Counted from the first letter of the stretch, positions 6,301-14,422 are shown. The stretch is DNA of 41,702 nucleotides from Lentisphaerota bacterium (GCA_012799905.1 JAAZKI010000567.1:1-41702); one strand, 5' to 3'. Notes: generated by a model not told the origin, from the letters alone. Program-made: numbers and translations.

Positions 6301-7988
6301 TCATCGCCGAAGAACTCATCATCGCCGTCTACTGTATAGGTATAGGTCGTACCTTCCTTGAGCACGAGCGTTCCCTTGGTGGGCTGGGTCACAATCTCCA
6401 TTCCGACGATGTCGCCCTGCCCATCTGCGTCTTGAGCCAGCTTGCTCAAATCGATGTCCTTGGATTTCGGCAGGCCTTCGCCTTTCCGGACAAAGAGCGT
6501 GCCGTCACCAACCGTAGGCAGGCTGTTGCTGATGGTGATCTCGGCGGGGTCAGAGGCTTTCTTGTCATTGTTGAAGCTGTTGGCTGTGACCACGACCGTC
6601 CAGGTCTCGCCTTTTTTCGCGGTGCCAGCCGGAACAGTCTCCGTGAGCACCGTGGTGTCATTCTTATCGTTGGTCCATTCGTAGGTGTATCCGACGACAT
6701 CTTCCTCGTCCGGGTCAACGGCAGCCGTGAAGTTCACCTTCAGTTCGCTGGTCGTGTAAGCCGGGTCAGGCGTGATCACCAAATCCGTCGGCGGGCCAAC
6801 AGGCTGGTCAACGTCATGGATGGTCACTTCCGCCGGGGCGGATTCCGCCTCCTGCTCATCGAACTTATCAATGGCTTTGACCTTGAGGTTGTAGACGCTT
6901 GTCAGGTTCGGGTGCCCAACTGCATCATAGCCAGGGACTTCGTCACTGGTGAAAGTCAGGCCTTCCCATTCGCCTTCCACCTCTTCCCAATTAAGATTGC
7001 CAATCTGCACATAGACGACGTAGTCAAACTCGCCTTCTTCCTCGTCGTCGACGATGATTGTGAATACCAACTTCTCTATTTCATTGATGGCGGCAATCGG
7101 CTCCACAATCGCTATCTCTGCCGGATCATTGACCGGCGTGACCGTGATTGTAACCGTGCTGGTATCATCATTACCATCGGCATCCTTGGCAGTATAGTCA
7201 GCCACCACGTCAAACGCGGGGATGTTTCCGACCTTAGTCGGCGGCGTGTAAAGAATAGACTTTTGGTCTGCCGAGATGGCAAACTTGCCGTGCGTAGTAG
7301 CATCGCTGTTATCAGGATAATCGTATTCGACCTTGGTGATGGTTCCAGCCACGCCAGCGCCTGCGTCGTTGGTGAACCCGGGTACGTCATTGGCTCCAGG
7401 CGTAATGGTGATCTCAGCAGCGTCCTCGTCCGCAGCAGCAACCAGCGCCGGGGCATTGAAGAGCTTGACCACCGTCAAGGTGGCGTTGCGCAAAGTGGAA
7501 CCGATTTTCTCGGCAGTCCCCAAGTCATAACAGCCGACCATAGCCCCCTGATAATCGTCAACGGATAAGGTCAAATCGGCTATCTTATTGGCTTGAGCAT
7601 CATCAGCCACCTCGAAAACAACCGTGGCTATGACGTCGTCAAACCCGGCGGCAAAAAGCAATGTAAACTGAGTTTTCACGCCCATGATATACTCTGTCCC
7701 CGTCGCGCTAATGTCCTTTTTAAATTTCAGGACGTTTCCCGCATATTCCGGAAATTCGACATCCTTGATAATGACTTTAGGACTATTAGACGCCACCCGT
7801 GCAGATGCTTTGAACAAATCTACGGTAGTGGTTAATTTGAGGTCAACACGGAATGTTTCTCCGGCTTGATAAAGGTTGACTTCTTTCTGGTGGATCAATG
7901 AAAGTGTTGTCGGTTCTGCTGCCTCTGCCGCCCAGGCACTCAAGGAAACGACCGCGACACATACAAGAAAGGTCAGATATTTTTTCAT
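3354..7988 (-). CDS. Giant exported multi-domain protein: cohesin-like N-terminus plus cadherin/Ig-like repeats
   Basis: A 1544-aa protein. The start at ATG 7988 is chosen because a GGAG box lies just upstream and the first 24 residues (MKKYLTFLVCVAVVSLSAWAAEA) are a clean signal peptide. The longer frame back to 8168 would overlap the upstream gene. Residues about 27-170 resemble a cohesin or similar beta-sandwich: VNLYQAGETFRVDLKL, then FDDVIATVVFEV, then LTLSVDDYQG. The rest is a chain of bacterial cadherin-like and Ig-like domains with recurrent linkers VNDP, DVDQP, DVDRAP and KVTDEDGES. It is very acidic (Asp/Glu rich), as expected for calcium-rigidified surface proteins. The C-terminus (about 1300-1544) has FN3-like strands and ends NFVLYRLNYLAD, with no sorting tag recognised. 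It lies 70 bp downstream of the dockerin-bearing gene. Its role is probably cell-surface adhesion or scaffolding. The cohesin assignment is tentative; the cadherin-like repeats are clearer. Confidence 0.8.
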   Translation of the reverse strand: MKKYLTFLVCVAVVSLSAWAAEAAEPTTLSLIHQKEVNLYQAGETFRVDLKLTTTVDLFKASARVASNSPKVIIKDVEFPEYAGNVLKFKKDISATGTEYIMGVKTQFTLLFAAGFDDVIATVVFEVADDAQANKIADLTLSVDDYQGAMVGCYDLGTAEKIGSTLRNATLTVVKLFNAPALVAAADEDAAEITITPGANDVPGFTNDAGAGVAGTITKVEYDYPDNSDATTHGKFAISADQKSILYTPPTKVGNIPAFDVVADYTAKDADGNDDTSTVTITVTPVNDPAEIAIVEPIAAINEIEKLVFTIIVDDEEEGEFDYVVYVQIGNLNWEEVEGEWEGLTFTSDEVPGYDAVGHPNLTSVYNLKVKAIDKFDEQEAESAPAEVTIHDVDQPVGPPTDLVITPDPAYTTSELKVNFTAAVDPDEEDVVGYTYEWTNDKNDTTVLTETVPAGTAKKGETWTVVVTANSFNNDKKASDPAEITISNSLPTVGDGTLFVRKGEGLPKSKDIDLSKLAQDADGQGDIVGMEIVTQPTKGTLVLKEGTTYTYTVDGDDEFFGDDADFFTFKAIDADGGKSEDAATVAVTYRTNPPPVFVADTAQGVDAAGYDEVDVDNDNAPAVVNVSVEVGDTEVAEGIEDTGVAKVVWKLERKDGGALPDGVTLDYIEAPGIEKETGTVACTITFPSFDTVAGADRPAELIFVLSVVATDGDEAESEPFAFPDIVIRDVDRAPEAATGIVFDTPREDNRLFTDYDAKAKAEGAQDPDGDALVGYRYTWTLANDKLPRPLSLLEATPDMVEDGGADFCNWPFARKLIKGDRLSVKAVAVTAPAYNAAARLESPTFTSDELTVENTAPYFETEAGVNWELFESATGAEEAVLPLAFEWENIDAAILIANDIDAAAFQIDDNGDKHFVDSLVFSIDENAEGADYDAAAGTVVIGADGKSVVYTPAKHYNGQFKVGVKVTDEDGESATYLLTVTVEAVNDPPVVAVSDIYAVPNDCDGVTVHIKYFAVYPGGTDATEAAQLLLKAQTLADDPNDIILYMEAVVINGFDEEGHITDGTFADADVKGDPERGAALAKFFATTQRAVAVKYILAEDAPMGEEIPLELLVQDDGGSREGMDDDKSLTPFKLVLGATPWYPIYDLPCAEHETHQVTLAAPGEETVIVYVAGPTLKPEHYFYSNTNGLTSGVVYTAELRPWNPAQGVAGDVCEADEDDLQVQVPEYDVPGQAEVAIEGPAAIGGNRYIFAIKAPMASGYVLTITRNDAPFKTITSNFVPNAEGLILPNADLELDLFAAGTYRATVKGFNPKGFGEESEEAVREVGWEIAEKLEWPAEGFIPTAGRNIVVPQGAKEFTVKFSWPVVSAAAAYNFHLYDSFGKVVKVMQDVRDNAMDVRLAIGANAFGSYTWWVEAVRGNDVLASTTMSFRLVKQTAAPLVDGFVIAVDGGNRLIMSFSPEQGALPAVKTISYEVQHYDASAKRWIMYLKKDGKAVRPVDLGGGAWSLNLPDSTFAVGDYILVREYVNNVVQGNFVLYRLNYLAD

Positions 7989-8058
7989 TTTTGCACTCCG
8001 TTGAATGACTCTTTTCGATAATATGTCTAAAAAATAATATGCACTTATGCTATGACGC

Positions 8059-9783
8059 TTACTGTTCAACCATATCAGCAATCTTCGCTCGGAACGCCTC
8101 TGCACTAGTAGCCGGGTAAATGGTGCCTGCAACCATGGCGTCATCATCAATACGGCCAAAGCCGGCATAATTGAAAATCAGGCGGACGTCGACATAATTA
8201 AAGCCGTTCTTGCCGTCAATATCCAACGATTCCACCATATCGGCAATCTTCGCTCGGAACGCCTCTGCACTAGTAGCCGGGTAAATGGTGCCTGCAACCA
8301 TGGCGTCATCATCAATGCGGCCAAAGCCGGCATAATTGAAAATCAGGCGGACATCGACATAATTAAAGCCGTTCTTGCCGTCCACATCCAGATTCGCATC
8401 TCCCTTGAGCTGGAAGGTGACGTCTGGGGTAGCGGTGAACACGTCAGCAGTTTCCTCGCCATCTTCAAGGGCGATGATAGCGAAGCTGACCGTGCCGCCC
8501 TTGGCCTTCAGGCCAGGCTGGAGGGTGACGGTCACGATTTGGTCTTCCTCGGAAAGGATATCCGCAGTATAGGTCGGGGTGACGACGCCGTTTGCTTCAG
8601 TAAAGACGCGGTTAAACTCGACTGGTGCCCGGGCGCCGCTGCCAACCTCGAAGGTAATTTCCCACGGGTAGTCCGCTTCGGCTCCTTTCCAGGCCGGGCC
8701 GGTGAAGACATAGCGGTTCGCCTCGTCAGTCAGGGCATCTGCCACCCCGTCGAGGTCGTATTCCAGCGTGATGGACTTGTAAGCCGACTTGTCATCGTCA
8801 ACATAATCGACTTTCACCTTAGCCGGGTCGCCGTCGATACCAACTCCCTCGCCGCCGACGGTGATAACCGCCAAATTGATTTCAATAATTTTACCGAGTC
8901 TCAATTCGACGGCGCCGGTCGCGCTGGGCGCATTTGCGCCGGCGTCATTGCGGGTCAGGGTATAGTTGATGACGACCGTGTCAAAGCCGTCGATGTCTTC
9001 GGGCAGGGTATAGAGGAGATCGCTGCCGTCAAAAACAACACCCGCCCTGGTGCCGGGGGGGAAGACCTGGTCATTGCCGTTATAGTAATAGACTTGTGCA
9101 TCCCCGGCGGTGAACTCATCCGCGTCAAAGCCGAGGTCAACTTCTTTGTATCCCTCAGCCGCTGCGGCGATGACGTCGTAGATCGGCGCAGGGGTTGCCG
9201 GGGCGGCGGCAGCGCCTGCCGCCAGGTATTGGATGTAGTAGATTCCCTTTGCCAGGCTGTCGCTAGCAGTCGTGCGCAAGTCTGCGACTTTGATTGCGCC
9301 GGCCGCGTCAAGCAATTGGAATGTCCCTTCGGCGGGTGCGCCCCCAACCGCCTCAACGGCCTCCCAGGACAATTCGACCGTATTGGCCACGGTATCTGCA
9401 ATCACCAGCACCCAGGTGGAAGCGTTGGTTGCCGCTGACTTGTAGTCTTCTGACAAACGGTAGTAGGCGTCACCGGTTTTCTTGCTGGTGTCCGGGCTGA
9501 AATAGCCTTGACCGCCTTGGAAATACAAGTAGTTCAAGACGCCTTCGACGGGGATCGTCAAATCGTCAACCACTTGGCGAGTCGGGGCGCCGGGAGGCGC
9601 CGGAAAGTCCAGTTCATCAACTGCGTCGGTAGCCGTTTCTGCGAGGCGACCAAACACGAGCGAGGCTGATTCTGCCTCTCCTACTTTCAAATTATAGGCG
9701 AATGACTGGGCATAGGCGCTGCCCCAGGACATCACCACTGCCGTCAAGGCGGCAAAGAGCATTGAGCTAATTTTTCCCCGCAT
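8059..9783 (-). CDS. Exported protein with two C-terminal dockerin-type repeats
   Basis: A 574-aa protein with a signal peptide (residues 1-25, MRGKISSMLFAALTAVVMSWGSAYA) and a GAGGAG ribosome-binding site. Residues 26-455 are beta-rich and acidic, with no family I can name. Residues 466-477 and 521-532 are identical-type calcium loops, D-x-D-G-K-N-G-F-N-Y-V-D, each followed by VRLIFNYAGFGRIDDD. This matches the 12-residue EF-hand-like loop and helix of type I dockerins. Classical dockerins have two roughly 22-residue repeats close together; here the repeat unit is 55 residues, nearly identical in both copies, and the second ends the protein. Dockerins bind cohesins to build extracellular complexes. 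The next gene in the operon has a cohesin-like N-terminus, so the two may pair. Similar dockerin-like tails are also used for surface retention in non-cellulosomal bacteria. Confidence 0.75.
   Translation of the reverse strand: MRGKISSMLFAALTAVVMSWGSAYAQSFAYNLKVGEAESASLVFGRLAETATDAVDELDFPAPPGAPTRQVVDDLTIPVEGVLNYLYFQGGQGYFSPDTSKKTGDAYYRLSEDYKSAATNASTWVLVIADTVANTVELSWEAVEAVGGAPAEGTFQLLDAAGAIKVADLRTTASDSLAKGIYYIQYLAAGAAAAPATPAPIYDVIAAAAEGYKEVDLGFDADEFTAGDAQVYYYNGNDQVFPPGTRAGVVFDGSDLLYTLPEDIDGFDTVVINYTLTRNDAGANAPSATGAVELRLGKIIEINLAVITVGGEGVGIDGDPAKVKVDYVDDDKSAYKSITLEYDLDGVADALTDEANRYVFTGPAWKGAEADYPWEITFEVGSGARAPVEFNRVFTEANGVVTPTYTADILSEEDQIVTVTLQPGLKAKGGTVSFAIIALEDGEETADVFTATPDVTFQLKGDANLDVDGKNGFNYVDVRLIFNYAGFGRIDDDAMVAGTIYPATSAEAFRAKIADMVESLDIDGKNGFNYVDVRLIFNYAGFGRIDDDAMVAGTIYPATSAEAFRAKIADMVEQ
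8067..8396 (-). repeat. 165-bp tandem duplication encoding the dockerin-type repeats
   Basis: Two head-to-tail 165-bp (55-codon) units fill the 3' end of the 574-aa gene. I count about four or five base differences, for example CAG/CGG, AATACGG/AATGCGG, GACGTCG/GACATCG and the codons next to the DxDG loop. The near identity, including third codon positions, points to recent duplication or gene conversion. Confidence 0.85.
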
Positions 9784-10327
9784 CGGTGCTTCTCCTCATT
9801 TGAGTTATCAGGGACAATTGATGACAATTGTGATATAGTTGGTAGTTAAGTATCATGTAGTTGGGCGTCAAGCAATTACAAAAAGCCGACGCCTGCCCGC
9901 AACCAAAACGGCACTAGCAGGCATAATGAAAATACTGCTAAACATACATTATAGCCTTGTTTTATTGCGCTGTCAACCGTCAAGCTTTTTTTTATTGGTT
10001 TTTTTCACAAAATTCCGAAGCAGGGGCGCACACCCTGCGAATGTCGGAATTTCTGTCTTTTTGCGAGGGTTCCTGGGCAGTCGGAAAGCGCGGCGACGTC
10101 CCACGCGAGGCCAGGTGTGCCAGGGTGGGTGTGACACCTGCCATCAAACCGCCTTGCCGCCGGTGCGCACGGGCAGACAATGCATTTTTTGATGGTAAAT
10201 AGTCAACTGACGCGTTGCAGTGTCAATGAAGCGCTTGCGAAAATCAAACTCCCGATGTATGTTTTCAGACAGTCGGAATAATAATACGTTGCCTCGGATC
10301 GGAAATTTCAACCACGGAGACACGGAC
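9784..10327. other. Intergenic region, divergent promoters expected
   Basis: No gene is seen in these 544 bp between the leftward dockerin gene and the rightward kinase. The left end is AT-rich with a repeated CAATTG motif (GACAATTGATGACAATTG near 9811-9828), a plausible regulatory site. The right end has a weak inverted repeat, CAGGTGT (10112-10118) / ACACCTG (10134-10140). I could not pick a convincing -35/-10 pair for either gene. Confidence 0.4.
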
Positions 10328-11323
10328 ATGTGTTCAGCCCACCAATCATCGTCTGCCGGGAAAGCGCCGCCGCCGAATCCGCACGAGCTGGCCAAGGCCT
10401 GGAAGAAAGGCTCTCTGCGTTGCCCGAAGTGCCGCAAATCGTCCCCGCTGGAAACACTCAACGGCTTGCAGCTGAACGACTGCCCGCACTGTTCAACGCC
10501 ATTTTTCGTGCCGCAGCGCATCCGGGACTATTTCTTGTACGAGCCGGCCGGCGGCGGCGGCATGGGCAGTGTCTACAAAGCGGTCTCGGTGAAATATCCC
10601 GACCGCGTCCTGGCAGTGAAGGTGCTGGCGCGCAAAGAACGGATGAACCCGCCGAACATCCACGCCATTCTCAACGAAGCCTTGGTGAGTTATGCTTTCA
10701 AAGACTCCCAGTTTGTGGCGGCCTGCCTGGACAGCGGGTTTGCTGATGACGAGTACTTCACTGTCATGGAATACATTGATGGAGAGCGACTGGACAAGCG
10801 CATTGAGCGCCTAGGCATGATGCCGGAAACAGAGGTCATCCCGATGGCGATGCACCTGCTGGCAGCAGAGCAGCATATTTTCCGCCACGGCTATCTATTT
10901 CGGGACATGAAGCCGGAAAACGTAATCATCAACAACTGCGGCTATGCAGTCCTGCTTGACTTCGGACTCTGCATTCCCCTGGACGCCGCCCGCAATCCGA
11001 TGGATGAATTCATCTCCGGCTCGCCGTACTACATGCCGCCGGAGCGGCTCCTGGGCGAGCCGGAAGATGCCTACAGCGAAATCTACAGCTTAGGCATGGT
11101 CATGTACCACGCCCTGACCGGCCATACCCTGTATGACGCCAATGAACTGGAATCGCTCGCCAAAAAGCATGTCGCAAAGATGAAGGTGAGCAACCTGGCG
11201 AAGATGACCAACATGTCCACCGGCATGGCAGAACTGCTTGACCGCATGATCCAGCAATCGCCGGAAGAACGGCCGCAGACGTTCCAGGAAGTGTTTGACG
11301 GACTGAAGGCAATCGCTGGATGA
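10328..11323 (+). CDS. Soluble Hanks-type Ser/Thr protein kinase with N-terminal zinc ribbon
   Basis: A 331-aa protein. The start is at ATG 10328 because a CGGAG box lies 8 bp upstream; an in-frame ATG at 10220 gives an implausible N-terminus. Residues 32-55 form a zinc ribbon (CPKC ... CPHC). The kinase domain fills the rest: glycine loop GGGGMGSVYK (75-84), ATP-binding Lys98 in AVKVLARK, catalytic loop FRDMKPEN (191-198), DFG at 211-213, and a PPERL motif in the APE position. The HRD histidine is replaced by Phe191, but the catalytic Asp193, Lys and Asn remain, so activity is likely. There is no membrane segment or sensor domain after the kinase, unlike PknB-type receptors, so it should be cytoplasmic. 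The zinc ribbon may bind a partner or nucleic acid. No phosphatase or obvious substrate is encoded nearby. Confidence 0.9.
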   Translation: MCSAHQSSSAGKAPPPNPHELAKAWKKGSLRCPKCRKSSPLETLNGLQLNDCPHCSTPFFVPQRIRDYFLYEPAGGGGMGSVYKAVSVKYPDRVLAVKVLARKERMNPPNIHAILNEALVSYAFKDSQFVAACLDSGFADDEYFTVMEYIDGERLDKRIERLGMMPETEVIPMAMHLLAAEQHIFRHGYLFRDMKPENVIINNCGYAVLLDFGLCIPLDAARNPMDEFISGSPYYMPPERLLGEPEDAYSEIYSLGMVMYHALTGHTLYDANELESLAKKHVAKMKVSNLAKMTNMSTGMAELLDRMIQQSPEERPQTFQEVFDGLKAIAG

Positions 11324-11342
11324 TAGAGACGCGGGACGAGTT

Positions 11343-11360
11343 CCGGCACTGAAGTGCCGG
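11343..11360. repeat. Short REP-like hairpin downstream of kinase
   Basis: CCGGCACT-GA-AGTGCCGG is a perfect 8-bp inverted repeat 20 bp after the kinase stop codon. It has no U-tract, so it is either a weak terminator or a REP-like unit. Confidence 0.4.
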
Positions 11361-11405
11361 CACTGGACGGAGGCGGGCACAGCATGATAGGCGCACCGGG
11401 GGCGA

Positions 11406-11476
11406 GCGCCTACCTGCGCAGGCGCCCGTCCACAACGTCCACCGCGTCCACTATGTCCACAAACACCCGTCGGCAA
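11406..11476. repeat. 71-bp direct repeat, copy 1
   Basis: This stretch is identical over 71 bp to 14315-14385. It begins with a hairpin (GCGCCT...AGGCGC), continues with 9-nt GTCCACNNN units and ends CACCCGTCGGCAA. The two copies bracket the oxidoreductase and phosphohexomutase genes in the same orientation. Confidence 0.95.
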
Positions 11477-11502
11477 GCGAAGTCCTTCGCGGCTGGCTGG
11501 GC

Positions 11503-12567
11503 TTAGTCTTCCAGGTCGGCCATGGTGTGGTTCGACTCTTTCAGGATGTCGGCGCAGAGGATTTTCTTGCCCTTCTGGTGCCCGGAGCGGAGCATCGCCT
11601 CGGTCAGCAGGGCGACGCGGCTGCCGAAAATAAACGGCACGCGGTTGATTCTGACCTTTTTGCGCAGCAGCTTGACGAAGTTGTCCACCGGTGAGAGCGG
11701 GTATCCGGCCGGGCGTGACAGCGACACTTCGGTGTACTCATTGGCTTCCTGGTCAAACAGGATGACCTGATCGCCACGGAAGAAGATGCTGCCCTTGGTG
11801 CCGCAAATGCGGACATCGTCCACAAAGCCGCCAGGAATATCGCTGAGAATGACGACGCGGCCAGTGACGCCGCCAGTCAATTCGACGTTGAAAGAGCCGT
11901 TGTATTCGACTTTAAGTTTCTTGCCGCGGTAGATTGAGTCGATATACCCTTCCGCGCTGACAGGCAGCAGGCCGGTCATCCACAGGAGGATATCCTGGTA
12001 ATGGCTGCCGGAGTCGTTGATCTGGCCGCCGCCGGAGAATTCCGGTTCACCGCGCCAGGTCCGTCCGCACCAGTCTTGAGCCATGTACACGAAAAAGTTA
12101 GTCACCTCGCCGATAGCGCCCTTAGCGATCAGTTCCCGCGCCTTCATGAATTTCAATTCATAGTGGCGCTGATAGGTGAGGAGGGCGGTGACTCCTTTTT
12201 CCTTGGCCAGTTTGGTGACTTCGAGGGCATTGGCGGCGCCGCAGACCATAGGTTTCTCAATCAGGACATTCCGGCCCTTCTGGAGGGCGTACTTGAGGTG
12301 GTCGTAATGCGGTATGTGCGGAGTGAAGATGCCGACAGCGTCAAGTTCGTTCTCATCAATCATACGCTTGTAGTCGTTGACGCCGGTGTAGCGGGCGAAG
12401 GTGTTGCTGCCGATGACATTAGCCAAGTTGTCCAGGCGGGGCGGGTCAATATCAACCGCTGCCACCAGTTCCACGCCGAGCTCGTGCGACACCATCTGCT
12501 TGATGCGGTGCGTGCCCATGTTGCCGCAGCCAATCGCCCCAAAACGAATTTTCGCCTGTTTCGCCAT
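11503..12567 (-). CDS. Gfo/Idh/MocA-family NAD(P)-dependent oxidoreductase
   Basis: A 354-aa protein, the normal length for the family. Residues 6-40 are the Rossmann nucleotide-binding unit (IRFGAIGCGNMGTH, then VAAVDIDP). EKP at 104-106 holds the family's catalytic or substrate-positioning lysine. The C-terminal alpha/beta substrate domain includes GGGQINDSGSHYQDILLW (about 179-196), with D185 and H189 in the usual active-site positions. Members oxidise or reduce sugars, inositols or sugar derivatives; the substrate cannot be told from sequence. It is divergent from the phosphohexomutase (168 bp between starts), and the pair sits between two exact 71-bp repeats. No signal peptide is present, so it is cytoplasmic. 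The start has a weak GGGAGAAGG-type site. Confidence 0.9.
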   Translation of the reverse strand: MAKQAKIRFGAIGCGNMGTHRIKQMVSHELGVELVAAVDIDPPRLDNLANVIGSNTFARYTGVNDYKRMIDENELDAVGIFTPHIPHYDHLKYALQKGRNVLIEKPMVCGAANALEVTKLAKEKGVTALLTYQRHYELKFMKARELIAKGAIGEVTNFFVYMAQDWCGRTWRGEPEFSGGGQINDSGSHYQDILLWMTGLLPVSAEGYIDSIYRGKKLKVEYNGSFNVELTGGVTGRVVILSDIPGGFVDDVRICGTKGSIFFRGDQVILFDQEANEYTEVSLSRPAGYPLSPVDNFVKLLRKKVRINRVPFIFGSRVALLTEAMLRSGHQKGKKILCADILKESNHTMADLED

Positions 12568-12735
12568 GTTAGCCTTCTCCCTTAATTTCAGCGCCGCCTG
12601 CCGGGTGTCGGCGCCGAGACAATATTTTCCATCCCGGGCAGGAAATGAATCAACAGATATATTATGATAATCAGAAACGCCGGCATTGCCAACGACGAAG
12701 ATACTTTTTCTTTATATAAGTTAAGGGACACGGCC

Positions 12736-14274
12736 ATGACGACAACGGTTGACATTCGGAAAATTTTCAAGCGGGACGACATACGCGGACTCTATCCGGA
12801 AGAACTCAACGGCGACACCGTATTTCTGGCGGGCCGTGCCATGGCGGAACGGCTGTCAGCCCTGCGCAAATCCAATCCACGCATAGTGGTGGGTTATGAC
12901 GCTCGCTTGACCTCGCCTGAATTGCGCCTGGCCTTCTGCCGCGGAGTGACGGCGGGCGGCGGCGAGGCCGAAGACCTGGGCCTAGTCTCGACGGAACATG
13001 TGTATTACGCCTGCGGCCAGCACCCGGAGCGCTATGCCGGCGGCGCTATGATCACAGCTTCGCACAATCCAGCCGCCTATAACGGCATCAAAATGGTCCA
13101 CGCCGGCGCCGCCCCCTTCTCCAGCGCTGACTTGAGCTGGCTGCAACAGCGCATGATAGAACTGCTTACACCGGCAACCAGCCGCGACCTGAAAAATGAA
13201 TTTGCAGACTACTTAGTCCGCCTGGCCGGCTTTGACGCCTGGCCAGACCGAGACCAGCCAGACTTTACAATCGTGGCTGCTGCCGGCCATGGCGTCGGCG
13301 GCGTCGCCTTCCAGCCGATCGCTGACCGCCTGGCAGCCAAAGGCCTGGAGGTCGTCTGGACAGACCCAGAGCCAGACGGGCGCTTCCCGCATGGCGTGCC
13401 AAACCCGCTGCTGTCAGACTTCATGGAACGCCTGGGACGGACAGTGGTCGCAAACAATGCTGACCTCGGCATTGGCTTTGACGGTGACGCTGACCGAGCC
13501 GGATTCACGGACAACGCCGGCCAGGCGATTGCAGGCTCCTTTGTGCTGGCTCTGGCAGCCAAGGCCAAACTGGCCCGGCACCCACGAAAACAAGGCCAGA
13601 AGCCGCTCATTTTCCGTAACTTGTGCTGTTCACAGCTCTTGCTGGATTTGTACGACAACGACGACACCGAGGTGATGGACACGCCAGTGGGACACGGCAA
13701 AATCAAACTGCTGATGCGACACGAAGCCTATCGCGATCGAATCGTGGTTGCCGGCGAACATTCCGGCCACTTCTTCTACCCCGAATTCCATTTCGTCGAC
13801 AGCGGTATGCTGACCAGCCTATACCTGCTGATGTTAGCCTGGGAAATGAAACGGCGCGGGGTGAGCCTCACGGAAGAACTGACATCGTGGCGACAGCGCT
13901 ACTGCTGGAGCGGCGAAGTGAACTTCAATTTAAGTTCGCCAGAAGAAGTCCTGCCGGTGCTGCTACGTACCTGGAAGGAAAACCAGGCCCTGGCCACGGC
14001 CCGATATGAAGTGCGAACCGACCCGGCTCTGGGCCTGGACCGCGTCTTCCTGGGCGAAGGCGACTATTGTCCAGCCAAACTGGCTGCGCCTGACCTGAAA
14101 GTGGTGTGCGACCGAACCGACAGCGGCTGGTGGTTCGTGCTCAGGCCCTCCGGCAATGAGCCCAAACTGCGGCTGAATGTGGAAGCCTGGGGCGATGATG
14201 CTGTCAACGCATGCCGACGTGAAACAGAGCGGCTGGCCACAGCTCTCCGTCAAGCTGGCGCAAAGGATGCTTGA
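12736..14274 (+). CDS. Phosphomannomutase/phosphoglucomutase (alpha-D-phosphohexomutase)
   Basis: A 512-aa protein that interconverts hexose 6-phosphate and hexose 1-phosphate to feed nucleotide-sugar and glycan synthesis. The start is at ATG 12736 (AAGGGA box 7 bp upstream). The phosphoserine loop is TASHNP with Ser109. The magnesium loop is GFDGDADRAG (D249, D251, D253). The sugar-binding loop is GEHSGHFFY. The phosphate-binding loop near the C-terminus reads RPSGNEPKLR, where most members have Thr in place of Asn. All four domains are present, so it should be active. Which of mannose or glucose it prefers is not clear. Its neighbour, an NAD-dependent sugar oxidoreductase, is divergent. Confidence 0.92.
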   Translation: MTTTVDIRKIFKRDDIRGLYPEELNGDTVFLAGRAMAERLSALRKSNPRIVVGYDARLTSPELRLAFCRGVTAGGGEAEDLGLVSTEHVYYACGQHPERYAGGAMITASHNPAAYNGIKMVHAGAAPFSSADLSWLQQRMIELLTPATSRDLKNEFADYLVRLAGFDAWPDRDQPDFTIVAAAGHGVGGVAFQPIADRLAAKGLEVVWTDPEPDGRFPHGVPNPLLSDFMERLGRTVVANNADLGIGFDGDADRAGFTDNAGQAIAGSFVLALAAKAKLARHPRKQGQKPLIFRNLCCSQLLLDLYDNDDTEVMDTPVGHGKIKLLMRHEAYRDRIVVAGEHSGHFFYPEFHFVDSGMLTSLYLLMLAWEMKRRGVSLTEELTSWRQRYCWSGEVNFNLSSPEEVLPVLLRTWKENQALATARYEVRTDPALGLDRVFLGEGDYCPAKLAAPDLKVVCDRTDSGWWFVLRPSGNEPKLRLNVEAWGDDAVNACRRETERLATALRQAGAKDA

Positions 14275-14422
14275 GGGGCTTTTTCTAGGGGCGAGGGGCT
14301 TTCTTGAGGGGCGGGCGCCTACCTGCGCAGGCGCCCGTCCACAACGTCCACCGCGTCCACTATGTCCACAAACACCCGTCGGCAAACTGAAGTTTGAACT
14401 ACCTGCGACTCCTGTCCACAAC
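14275..14422. repeat. Heptamer debris and 71-bp direct repeat, copy 2
   Basis: The 71-bp repeat at 14315-14385 is identical to 11406-11476. It is preceded by degenerate GGGGCGA/GAGGGGC units (14270-14314) and followed by another GTCCACAAC unit. The region separates the convergent phosphohexomutase and DUF4091 genes. No standard terminator hairpin with a U-tract is seen. Confidence 0.9.

Noticed and set aside
7989-8168. N-terminal extension of the 1544-aa protein to 8168
   Set aside because: It would overlap the dockerin-bearing gene, has no ribosome-binding site and puts the signal peptide 60 residues inside the protein.
11406-14385. Composite transposon bounded by the 71-bp repeats
   Set aside because: No transposase or integrase lies between them, and the repeats have no terminal inverted ends typical of insertion sequences. 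A recombination or gene-conversion origin fits better.
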